From contig JAVBKF010000101.1 in NCBI GenBank assembly GCA_031554215.1, positions 1 to 8,480 on the forward strand: a DNA stretch of 8,480 nt. The letters are read 5' to 3'. The position numbers and the translations under genes were made by a program. Below are positions 1 to 5,966 of the stretch, in pieces (the stretch's first letter is position 1; each line of letters opens with the position of its first letter). This DNA is from JAVBKE01 sp031554215 (GTDB lineage: Bacteria > Bacillota > Bacilli > JARBTR01). Under the pieces are notes generated by a model that saw nothing but the letters and a program-made list of their open reading frames with translations, made no database searches and had not been told where the DNA came from.

Positions 1-736
1 GTATTTGACAGTTTTGACGAATAAGCAACTGTCAAGAAAGAGTTTAAGCAGGAAGGTGTCATGTTTAAGAAGTTTCTACAAGTTCTTAATTCGTGAAAAA
101 CAGATTGAGGAAAACCCTTTTCTTCTCCTGTCTATCCCAAAGCAAGAAAAACGCTTACCCCGTTTTTTGTATGAAAAAGAGATGGAGGAATTGTTTCAGT
201 CTATCCAGAATGAAACGCCTCTAGGAAAACGAGATTTAGCATTGTTAGAACTCCTTTATAGTACCGGTATTCGGGTAAGTGAATGTGTCGCGATTCGGAT
301 GAATGATATCAATCTATCACTCGGTGTCGTGCTTGTTCACGGAAAAGGGAAGAAAGATCGGTATGTACCATTTGGTAATCATTGTACGCAGGCAATGAAG
401 GCGTATATTGATACAACCCGCATTACGATTATGAAGAAGACAAAGAATGGACATCCCTTTTTATTTATCAATGAAAAGGGAACACCACTGACAGACCGAG
501 GTGTACGGTATATCCTCAACAAACGAATCAATGATGTCTCGGCGACATCGAAACTGCATCCACATATGTTACGGCATAGTTTTGCGACACATATGTTGAA
601 CAATGGTGCAGATTTACGTTCTGTTCAAGAATTACTTGGTCACGCTCAGATATCGTCAACACAAATCTATACCCATGTCACGAAAGATCGGTTGAAGTCG
701 GTCTATCAAAATGCACATCCGAGAGCTAAGTCGTGA
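1..736 (+). CDS. xerC: Tyrosine recombinase XerC (CodV), 5'-truncated by the window edge
   Basis: Site-specific tyrosine recombinase that, with XerD, resolves chromosome dimers at dif in the cytoplasm. The frame is open to the left edge (codons start at base 2). Compared with B. subtilis CodV about 57 N-terminal residues are missing, so the TTG at base 5 is not the true start. Counting that TTG as residue 1, the catalytic set is complete: Arg90 (STGIRVSE), Lys114 (HGKGKK), His187 and Arg190 (HPHMLRH), His213 (LGHAQ) and the nucleophile Tyr222 (IYTHV). Their spacing matches Xer proteins. The remains of the N-terminal SAM-like DNA-binding domain (SFYKFL) precede the catalytic domain. It is the first visible gene of the xerC–hslV–hslU–codY cluster and ends 84 nt before hslV. 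Family assignment is firm; XerC rather than XerD rests on the neighbourhood. Confidence 0.95.
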   Translation, partial: YLTVLTNKQLSRKSLSRKVSCLRSFYKFLIREKQIEENPFLLLSIPKQEKRLPRFLYEKEMEELFQSIQNETPLGKRDLALLELLYSTGIRVSECVAIRMNDINLSLGVVLVHGKGKKDRYVPFGNHCTQAMKAYIDTTRITIMKKTKNGHPFLFINEKGTPLTDRGVRYILNKRINDVSATSKLHPHMLRHSFATHMLNNGADLRSVQELLGHAQISSTQIYTHVTKDRLKSVYQNAHPRAKS

Positions 737-743
737 CGAGTGA

Positions 744-758
744 CATTTTCAGTTAAGT
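744..758 (+). promoter_or_regulatory. CodY-box-like site upstream of hslV
   Basis: The 15-mer matches the published CodY consensus AATTTTCWGAAAATT at 11 of 15 positions, including the whole TTTTCAG core. It is preceded by a -35-like GTGACA (740–745), with a weak -10-like TGTAAA at 764–769 (18-nt spacer). Bases 741–756 are 14/16 identical to 2860–2875 in front of codY, which is the main reason to take it seriously. A single match of this quality in AT-rich DNA could be chance. Regulation by CodY is inference. Confidence 0.35.
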
Positions 759-820
759 TATCATGTAAATTAAAAAATAATGAGCGGACAAACAAGAGTA
801 AATACCCTGGAGGTAATAAA

Positions 821-1363
821 TTGGAACAATTTCATGCAACAACGATTTTTGCAGTTGAACATAATGGCAAACGGGCAATTGCTGGTGACGGTCAAGTAAC
901 ATTTGGCAATGCTGTCGTGATGAAACACACAGCAAGAAAGATTCGTCGTTTGTTTGGTAATAAAGTGATTGCAGGGTTTGCTGGATCAGTAGCAGATGCA
1001 TTCACTCTTTTCGAGATGTTTGAAGGAAAGTTAAACGAATATAATGGAAATCTTGAAAGAGCTGCTGTAGAGCTAGCGAAACAATGGCGTGGAGATAAAA
1101 TTCTTCACAAACTAGAAGCATTATTGATTGTTATGGATGCAGAAAACCTACTACTGATTTCTGGGACTGGTGAAGTCATTGAGCCTGATGATGGTATTCT
1201 TGCGATTGGGTCAGGTGGAAATTATGCCCTGTCTGCAGGCCGGGCACTAAAAAGATATGCTGGTGATCATTTAACAGCAAAAGAGATTGCCTTCTCATCA
1301 CTGACAATTGCTTCAGAAATCTGTGTTTACACAAATGCAAATATTATCGTAGAAGAACTATAA
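821..1363 (+). CDS. hslV: ATP-dependent protease proteolytic subunit HslV (ClpQ/CodW)
   Basis: Threonine-type peptidase of the proteasome-beta family that forms the double-ring chamber of the HslUV protease. The start is set at a TTG preceded by GGAGG at 809–813 with 7-nt spacing. This gives 180 aa, the usual length. An upstream GTG at 740 would add 27 residues without a ribosome binding site or homology. The protein begins MEQFHATTIFAV; Thr7 aligns with the catalytic Thr1 of E. coli HslV, and Lys40 is the probable catalytic lysine (HTARKIRRL). Also visible are AGDGQVTFG (21–29), AGFAGSVADAFTLFE (51–65) and the conserved SGTGEVIEPDDGILAIGSGG (114–133). Glu follows the initiator Met, so the nucleophile is not exposed by simple Met removal. 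hslU follows after 25 nt, so the two are surely co-transcribed. Confidence 0.95.
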   Translation: MEQFHATTIFAVEHNGKRAIAGDGQVTFGNAVVMKHTARKIRRLFGNKVIAGFAGSVADAFTLFEMFEGKLNEYNGNLERAAVELAKQWRGDKILHKLEALLIVMDAENLLLISGTGEVIEPDDGILAIGSGGNYALSAGRALKRYAGDHLTAKEIAFSSLTIASEICVYTNANIIVEEL

Positions 1364-1388
1364 AAAAACTAAAAGGAGCTGATGAAGT

Positions 1389-2801
1389 ATGCAAGCGAAA
1401 ATTGAGAATCTATCACCACGAGAAATCGTTGAAAAACTAGACCAGTATATTATTGGTCAAAAAGATGCGAAGCGAGCTGTTGCTGTCGCATTACGAAATC
1501 GTTATCGTCGGAATCTCTTAGATGAGAAGATTCGTGAAGAAATTATCCCGAAAAATATTTTGATGATTGGCGCAACGGGTGTTGGGAAAACAGAGATTGC
1601 ACGCCGAATTGCCTCCATTGTCAATGCACCATTTATCAAAGTAGAGGCAACGAAATTCACAGAAGTTGGGTACGTAGGACGTGACGTGGAATCAATCATT
1701 CGTGATTTAGTAGAAAATGCTGTGCGCATGGTGAAAGACCTGAAAACGCTAGAGGTTCATGACAGAGCCGAAGAAGCAGCCAACGAAAGATTGGTTAAAT
1801 TACTCGTACCCTCAATGAAAAAGCAAGCAGGAAACAAAAACCCTTTTGAAATGTTATTTGGCGGTAACACCGGTGGACAACAAGCCCCAGTATCAGCTGA
1901 CAGCAAAGATGAACAGGAAAAAATCCACAGTAGACGCGATACAATCAGACAGAAGCTCTCTCAAGGTGAACTAGAGGATCAAATGGTCACAATTGAAGTT
2001 GAAGAAGCAGCGCCAGTCCTCGATATGCTTGGCGGAGCAGGTATGGAGCAAATGGGTGGTATGCAAGAAGCACTCAGTAGCTTGATGCCAAAGAAAAAGA
2101 AGAAAAGAAAAATATCCGTCGCAAAAGCGAGAGTAGCCTTAACCAAAGAAGAAGCACAAAAAATGATTGACATGGATGATGTAACCCAAACTGCCGTTCA
2201 TTTAGCAGAGCAAAATGGGATTGTCTTCCTAGATGAAATCGACAAAATTGCTAGCAATGGTAGTGGAAAGTCCTCGGCAGATGTGTCACGTGAAGGTGTA
2301 CAACGAGATATTTTGCCAATTGTTGAGGGATCGACAGTTACGACAAAGTACGGTCCGGTGAAGACAGATTTTATTTTGTTTATCGCAGCAGGCGCTTTCC
2401 ATATTTCAAAACCATCTAATTTAATTCCTGAACTCCAGGGGCGTTTTCCAATACGGGTTGAACTGCAGAAATTAACAGCTGATGATTTCTATCGTATTTT
2501 GGTTGAGCCGAATAATGCACTACTGAAACAGTACAAGGCATTGCTTGGGACAGAAGGAATTGATATAGAGTTTACAGATGATGCAATTAAGAAAATCGCA
2601 CAAATCGCCTTTGATGTGAATCAAGATACTGACGATATTGGTGCTCGTCGCCTGCATACAATGCTTGAAAAATTACTAGAAGACCTCTCCTTTGAAGCAT
2701 CTGAAATTTCACTGAGTGAGGTTAGTATAACGCCCCAATATGTTGATGATAAACTTGGAACAATTTCGAAGAATAGAGATTTAAGTCAATTTATTCTCTA
2801 A
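1389..2801 (+). CDS. hslU: HslU (ClpY/CodX) AAA+ ATPase subunit of HslUV protease
   Basis: Hexameric AAA+ unfoldase that feeds substrates into HslV. The ATG has AAGGAG about 10 nt upstream. At 470 aa it has the normal family length. Domains in order: N-domain with the Walker A motif GATGVGKT (61–68); substrate-gripping pore loop GYVG (94–97); the inserted I-domain, about 110–245, of low conservation and ending in a lysine-rich patch (235–241); Walker B IVFLDEID (278–285); probable arginine finger in QGRFPIR (Arg352); sensor-2 GARR (418–421). The C-terminal tail DLSQFIL resembles the HslU tail that docks between HslV subunits. No key residue is missing. The 114-nt gap to codY holds no convincing terminator, so read-through into codY is likely in addition to a local promoter. 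Confidence 0.97.
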   Translation: MQAKIENLSPREIVEKLDQYIIGQKDAKRAVAVALRNRYRRNLLDEKIREEIIPKNILMIGATGVGKTEIARRIASIVNAPFIKVEATKFTEVGYVGRDVESIIRDLVENAVRMVKDLKTLEVHDRAEEAANERLVKLLVPSMKKQAGNKNPFEMLFGGNTGGQQAPVSADSKDEQEKIHSRRDTIRQKLSQGELEDQMVTIEVEEAAPVLDMLGGAGMEQMGGMQEALSSLMPKKKKKRKISVAKARVALTKEEAQKMIDMDDVTQTAVHLAEQNGIVFLDEIDKIASNGSGKSSADVSREGVQRDILPIVEGSTVTTKYGPVKTDFILFIAAGAFHISKPSNLIPELQGRFPIRVELQKLTADDFYRILVEPNNALLKQYKALLGTEGIDIEFTDDAIKKIAQIAFDVNQDTDDIGARRLHTMLEKLLEDLSFEASEISLSEVSITPQYVDDKLGTISKNRDLSQFIL

Positions 2802-2858
2802 CAATGCAGAGCTCGTTTACCAGAACGGATCAATCAGTAGACGATCGGATTCGGGACG

Positions 2859-2890
2859 TTGACAATTTCAGTAAATCAATTGTTTATAAA
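2859..2890 (+). promoter_or_regulatory. Probable codY promoter overlapping a CodY-box-like operator
   Basis: A perfect -35 hexamer TTGACA (2859–2864) is followed by TTTATA (2883–2888, 18-nt spacer) or TATAAA (2885–2890, 20-nt spacer) as -10 candidates, so the -10 is uncertain. Bases 2863–2877 match the CodY consensus at 11 of 15 positions and overlap the end of the -35. A protein bound there would block RNA polymerase. The start codon of codY lies about 25 nt downstream of the -10. Autorepression of codY is known in Lactococcus lactis; here it is inference from the overlap. Confidence 0.45.
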
Positions 2891-2915
2891 TAAACATAAA
2901 AAGGGAGCCTTAAAC

Positions 2916-3704
2916 ATGAATCTTCTTGCAAAAACAAGAACAATTAATGCAATGTTACAGCAAACAGGCGCTAAACAAGTGAATTTCAAGGAAATGGCAG
3001 ATTGCTTGTCAGAAGTGATTGATGCGAATATTTATATTTTGTCCAAAAAGGGGAAAGTTTTGGGTTTTCACATTAGTAGGAGCATTGAAAACGATCGGTT
3101 AAAAAGGATGCTTGAAGACAGACAGTTTCCGATTGAATACAATGAAAATTTGATGACAGTGCGTCAAACTTCTTCCAATCTCACGGTTGACAGCGAGCTC
3201 AGCGTAGTGCCCGTTGAAAATAAAGAGCTATTTAAGAACGCTCTCAGCACCGTAGTGCCGATTGTCGGTAGTGGTGAACGCTTAGGGTCCTTGCTACTCA
3301 ATCGTTTCCAAGGCACATTTGAAGATGATGATCTGATTCTTGCTGAATATGGGGCTACGGTCGTTGGAATGGAGATTCTTCGTGAGCGTGCTGAGGAAAC
3401 TGAGCAAGAAACAAGAAGAAAGGCCGTTGTTCAAATGGCGATTAGTTCACTGTCCTTTAGCGAACTTGAGGCAATTGAACACATCTTTGAAGAATTAGAT
3501 GGAACCGAAGGGTTACTCGTTGCTTCTAAAATTGCTGATCGGGTTGGTATCACACGTTCAGTGATCGTCAACGCACTCCGTAAACTCGAGAGTGCAGGCG
3601 TCATCGAATCACGTTCACTGGGGATGAAAGGGACTTACATTCGTATTTTAAATCCGAGTTTCCTTGAGGAATTAGAAGCGCTCAAACGGTCTAAAATGGT
3701 ATGA
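2916..3704 (+). CDS. codY: GTP- and branched-chain amino-acid-sensing global regulator CodY
   Basis: Cytoplasmic DNA-binding regulator that, bound to GTP and branched-chain amino acids, represses nitrogen and amino-acid metabolism genes during rich growth. The ATG at 2916 has AAGGGAG at 2901–2907 (8-nt spacing). It gives 262 aa against 259 in B. subtilis; an in-frame TTG at 2859 lies inside the promoter and is rejected. The N-terminal GAF-type effector domain (about 1–150) is noticeably diverged. The linker helix and C-terminal winged helix-turn-helix (about 170–246) are almost identical to B. subtilis, including VASKIADRVGITRSVIVNAL (202–221) with Ser215. In the isoleucine pocket Arg61, Met65, Phe71 and Pro99 are kept, but position 98, Phe in B. 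subtilis, is Val, and position 62 is Leu. The C-terminus carries a few extra residues. Last gene before a terminator. Confidence 0.97.
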   Translation: MNLLAKTRTINAMLQQTGAKQVNFKEMADCLSEVIDANIYILSKKGKVLGFHISRSIENDRLKRMLEDRQFPIEYNENLMTVRQTSSNLTVDSELSVVPVENKELFKNALSTVVPIVGSGERLGSLLLNRFQGTFEDDDLILAEYGATVVGMEILRERAEETEQETRRKAVVQMAISSLSFSELEAIEHIFEELDGTEGLLVASKIADRVGITRSVIVNALRKLESAGVIESRSLGMKGTYIRILNPSFLEELEALKRSKMV

Positions 3705-3727
3705 TTTAATTGTCATCAGTCACACCG

Positions 3728-3774
3728 AAAAAATGAGGCATGCTTCCAAACTTGGAGTGGTGCTTCATTTTTTT
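3728..3774 (+). terminator. Rho-independent terminator after codY
   Basis: ATGAGGCA (3733–3740) pairs with TGCTTCAT (3761–3768), with one G·T pair. The stem is lengthened by an A-run/T-run, and an inner helix TTCCA/TGGAG has a 4-nt loop. Seven T follow (3768–3774). It starts 24 nt after the codY stop and closes the xerC–codY unit. The A-rich 5' flank means it could also work in reverse. Confidence 0.85.
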
Positions 3775-3862
3775 AACGCAATCATTCGTCGTTTTACAGG
3801 AAAGAAAACGTCTGTGTCAATCCACGTGGAAAGGTCAAAATAAATAAATCCCCCGAAACCAC
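3775..3862. other. Non-coding spacer between codY terminator and rpsB promoter
   Basis: Part of the 328-nt codY–rpsB gap. It has no plausible gene on either strand. It contains an 8-nt palindrome CCACGTGG at 3823–3830, about 33 nt upstream of the rpsB -35, and a weak hairpin CGTTTT (3790–3795)/AAAACG (3805–3810). Neither can be given a role from sequence alone. Confidence 0.5.
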
Positions 3863-3892
3863 TTGCCTATAGCAAGATAAATGTGCTATATT
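3863..3892 (+). promoter_or_regulatory. Sigma-A-type promoter of the rpsB operon
   Basis: TTGCCT (3863–3868) is a 4/6 -35 element. It is followed after 18 nt by TATATT (3887–3892), preceded by TG one base upstream (extended -10, TGCTATATT). Predicted transcription start is near 3899, leaving a leader of about 130 nt. It lies downstream of the codY terminator and is the only convincing promoter before rpsB. Confidence 0.7.
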
Positions 3893-3898
3893 ATGAAA

Positions 3899-4032
3899 TG
3901 GTGTATTACACACGTTACATGATTTTTGTAGAAGGTGCTATTCGTAAGGGATTGTAACTACATAAAGCTGATTGTAGCGGAGGGACATTTAGTAAATTGC
4001 TAAATGATCACAAACCATAGGAGGAAACAAAA
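3899..4032 (+). promoter_or_regulatory. Structured 5' leader of rpsB, candidate autoregulatory r-protein leader
   Basis: The leader of about 134 nt is long for a simple RBS and can form several helices: GTGT/ACAC at its 5' end; GTTACA (3914–3919) with TGTAAC (3953–3958); CTACA (3958–3962) with TGTAG (3973–3977), which competes with an upstream TGTAG (3927–3931); and a perfect 7-bp hairpin CATTTAG (3986–3992)/CTAAATG (4000–4006) just before the AGGAGG at 4019–4024. S2 controls its own mRNA leader in gammaproteobacteria. That the same happens here is inference, and no named leader family was recognised. Confidence 0.45.
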
Positions 4033-4854
4033 ATGGCAGTCATTTCAATGAAGCAATTGCTTGAAGCAGGTGTACATTTCGGACACCAAACACGCCGTTG
4101 GAACCCGAAGATGAAGAAATACATCTTCACGGAACGGAACGGAATTTACATTATTGATTTACAGAAAACAGTAAAGAAAATGGATGAGGCGTATAACTAT
4201 GTACGTGACCTAGCAGCAAATGGTGGGACAATCCTTTTCGTTGGAACGAAGAAGCAAGCACAAGAAGCAATGAGAGAAGAAGCTTCACGTATCGAAATGT
4301 ATTACGTAAACCAACGCTGGTTGGGTGGTACATTAACAAACTTTGGCACAATTCAAAAGCGTGTAACCCAACTGAAGAACATTGAGAAAATGGAAACAGA
4401 TGGCACTTTTGAAGTACTTCCGAAGAAAGAAGTTATCTTACTGAAAAAAGAAAAAGCTAAACTCGAAAAGTTCCTTTCTGGAATTAAAGATATGAAGAGA
4501 GTTCCTGACGCTATGTTTATTGTTGATCCTCGTAAAGAGCGTATCGCAGTAGCTGAGGCGCATAAATTAAATATTCCGATAGTATCAATGTTTTATACAA
4601 ACTGTGATCCAGATGAGATCGACTATGTAATTCCTTCAAATGATGATGCGATTCGTGCAGTTAAATTAATTGCGATGAAACTAGCGGATGCAGTCATCGA
4701 AGGAAGACAAGGCGAAGATTACTCTGAGGATGACTTTGTTGCAACTGATGCTGCACCTGTAGTAGAAGAAGCGCCTGTAGCTGTAGAAGCTGTAGCCGCT
4801 CCAGAAGCACAAGTAGAGGCAGAGCCAGTAACAGAAACAATCGAGAATGCTTAA
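4033..4854 (+). CDS. rpsB: 30S ribosomal protein S2
   Basis: Small-subunit protein S2, which binds late in 30S assembly together with S1-type proteins. The start has AGGAGG at 4019–4024, 8 nt upstream. The S2 signatures are strong: MKQLLEAGVHFGHQTRRWNP (6–25), FTERNGIYIIDLQKT (32–46), LFVGTKKQAQ (68–77), YYVNQRWLGGTLTNF (90–104) and DPRKERIAVAEA (165–176). The 273-aa length includes an acidic Ala/Val/Glu-rich tail (about 228–273), longer than in B. subtilis and of low complexity. The motif usually read as IVDTNCDPDE is MFYTNCDPDE here, with Tyr188 at a normally Asp position and Phe187 before it; IPSNDD carries Ser202 where Gly or Ala is common. First gene of the rpsB–tsf–pyrH–frr operon. Confidence 0.97.
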   Translation: MAVISMKQLLEAGVHFGHQTRRWNPKMKKYIFTERNGIYIIDLQKTVKKMDEAYNYVRDLAANGGTILFVGTKKQAQEAMREEASRIEMYYVNQRWLGGTLTNFGTIQKRVTQLKNIEKMETDGTFEVLPKKEVILLKKEKAKLEKFLSGIKDMKRVPDAMFIVDPRKERIAVAEAHKLNIPIVSMFYTNCDPDEIDYVIPSNDDAIRAVKLIAMKLADAVIEGRQGEDYSEDDFVATDAAPVVEEAPVAVEAVAAPEAQVEAEPVTETIENA

Positions 4855-4866
4855 ATAAATGACCGT

Positions 4867-4910
4867 AAAAAAGGTGATAGAAGGAACCTACCTTTTGTCA
4901 CCCTTTTTTT
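4867..4910 (+). terminator. Attenuator/terminator hairpin between rpsB and tsf
   Basis: A near-continuous 12-bp stem (4873–4884 with 4891–4902) has a 6-nt loop AACCTA. It is extended by A–T pairs beyond one bulged C and is followed by seven T (4904–4910). It lies 12 nt after the rpsB stop and 14 nt before the tsf ribosome binding site. There is no obvious promoter between it and tsf, so it probably terminates only partly and sets S2 made in excess of EF-Ts, as reported for the rpsB–tsf spacer of E. coli. Confidence 0.8.
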
Positions 4911-4940
4911 CTGGGACAAATTAGAGGAGGAAATAGAACA

Positions 4941-5825
4941 ATGGAAATTACAGCACAAATGGTAAAAGAACTCCGTGATAAAACTGGTGCAGGCATGATG
5001 GACTGCAAAAATGCATTAAAAGAAACTGATGGTAATTTCGATGCAGCTTTTGACTACCTTCGTGAAAAAGGCATTGCGAAGGCAGCAAAGAAATCTGATC
5101 GTATCGCTGCAGAAGGTTTAACAAGTGTGATGGTAAGTGGCAATACAGCCGTTATCTTTGAAGTAAATTCAGAAACTGATTTTGTTGCCAAAAATGAAGG
5201 ATTCCAATTGCTTGTAAAAGAAATTGGTGAGCATTTATTGACAGCTAAACCAGCGGGTCTTGAAGTATTAGCAACGCAGAAAATGGCAAACGGTGCTTCA
5301 ATTGATGAGCACATCAACGCTGCAATTGCAAAAATTGGTGAGCGTTTAACGCTTAGACGATTCCAAGTGATTGAAAAAACTGCTGGTGATGCGTTTGGTG
5401 CATACATCCATATGGGCGGTCGTATTTCAGTGTTGACAGTTCTTGCTGGTTCAACTGACGAGGCAGCAGCGCGTGATATCTCTATGCATATTGCTGCGAT
5501 CAATCCAAAATATGTGACACGTGCTGAAATTCCACAAGAAGAACTTGAGCATGAGAAGCATATCTTAACTGAGCAGGCGCTAAATGAAGGAAAGCCAGCT
5601 GCAATTGTTGAGAAAATGGTTGTTGGACGCCTAAGCAAATACTGTGAAGAAGTTTGTCTATTAGACCAAACTTTTGTCAAAAATCCAGACCAAAAAGTAG
5701 AGGCATTTGCAAAATCAACTGGTGGTTCTGTACGTGAATTTGTTCGCCTTGAAGTTGGCGAAGGAATTGAGAAACGCCAAGAAAACTTTGCGGAAGAAGT
5801 TATGAATCAACTGAAGAAAGATTAA
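4941..5825 (+). CDS. tsf: Translation elongation factor Ts
   Basis: Guanine-nucleotide exchange factor that regenerates EF-Tu·GTP in the cytoplasm. AGGAGG (4925–4930) lies 10 nt before the ATG. The 294-aa length is normal for Bacillales. The N-terminal UBA-like domain contains VKELRDKTGAGMMDCKNAL (8–26). The hallmark TDFVAKN (79–85) supplies the Asp-Phe pair that disrupts the EF-Tu magnesium site. Core subdomains follow, with FGAYIHMGGRISVLTVL (152–168). The C-terminal EGIEKRQENFAEEVMNQLKK (274–293) is typical. Second gene of the operon, behind the attenuator; 141 nt of structured spacer separate it from pyrH. Confidence 0.98.
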   Translation: MEITAQMVKELRDKTGAGMMDCKNALKETDGNFDAAFDYLREKGIAKAAKKSDRIAAEGLTSVMVSGNTAVIFEVNSETDFVAKNEGFQLLVKEIGEHLLTAKPAGLEVLATQKMANGASIDEHINAAIAKIGERLTLRRFQVIEKTAGDAFGAYIHMGGRISVLTVLAGSTDEAAARDISMHIAAINPKYVTRAEIPQEELEHEKHILTEQALNEGKPAAIVEKMVVGRLSKYCEEVCLLDQTFVKNPDQKVEAFAKSTGGSVREFVRLEVGEGIEKRQENFAEEVMNQLKKD

Positions 5826-5835
5826 ACAAACCCTG

Positions 5836-5942
5836 AACACAATTGCCCTGACTCATGGATGAATTCTCTTACATGTTTGGAGTTTCGATTTTCAGCATTG
5901 TACGAAAGAATTGATTTTGTAGCCATGCAATTGTGTTTTTTT
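5836..5942 (+). promoter_or_regulatory. Nested stem-loop with terminator-like U-tract upstream of pyrH
   Basis: Four helices are nested in order. P1 is AACACAATTG (5836–5845) with CAATTGTGTT (5928–5937), 10 perfect pairs. P2 is CATGG (5854–5858) with CCATG (5923–5927). P3 is AATTCT (5862–5867) with AGAATT (5907–5912). P4 is TACATG (5870–5875) with CATTGTA (5896–5902), one bulged T. A 20-nt terminal loop remains. Seven T (5936–5942) follow P1 and the pyrH AGGAGG begins 11 nt later. The shape suggests an attenuator or structured leader; a small inverted-repeat element is an alternative. I recognise no known RNA family. Confidence 0.5.
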
Positions 5943-5966
5943 AGAAAGTCATAGGAGGAAACCGTA

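Noticed and set aside
740..820. 27-codon N-terminal extension of HslV from a GTG at 740
   Set aside because: No ribosome binding site, no family homology, and it would overlap the promoter/CodY-like site; the TTG at 821 has a good GGAGG and gives the standard length.
2859..2915. 19-codon N-terminal extension of CodY from a TTG at 2859
   Set aside because: The TTG is the first part of the -35 hexamer; the ATG at 2916 has AAGGGAG and matches CodY N-termini.
5054..5680. Long minus-strand frame (208 codons) opposite tsf
   Set aside because: It is the mirror of a highly conserved EF-Ts gene; composition is Ser/Ala-rich shadow sequence with no start signal.
5887..5901. CodY-box-like sequence in the tsf–pyrH spacer
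   Set aside because: Only 10 of 15 matches, not at a promoter, and part of the stem-loop; best read as background.
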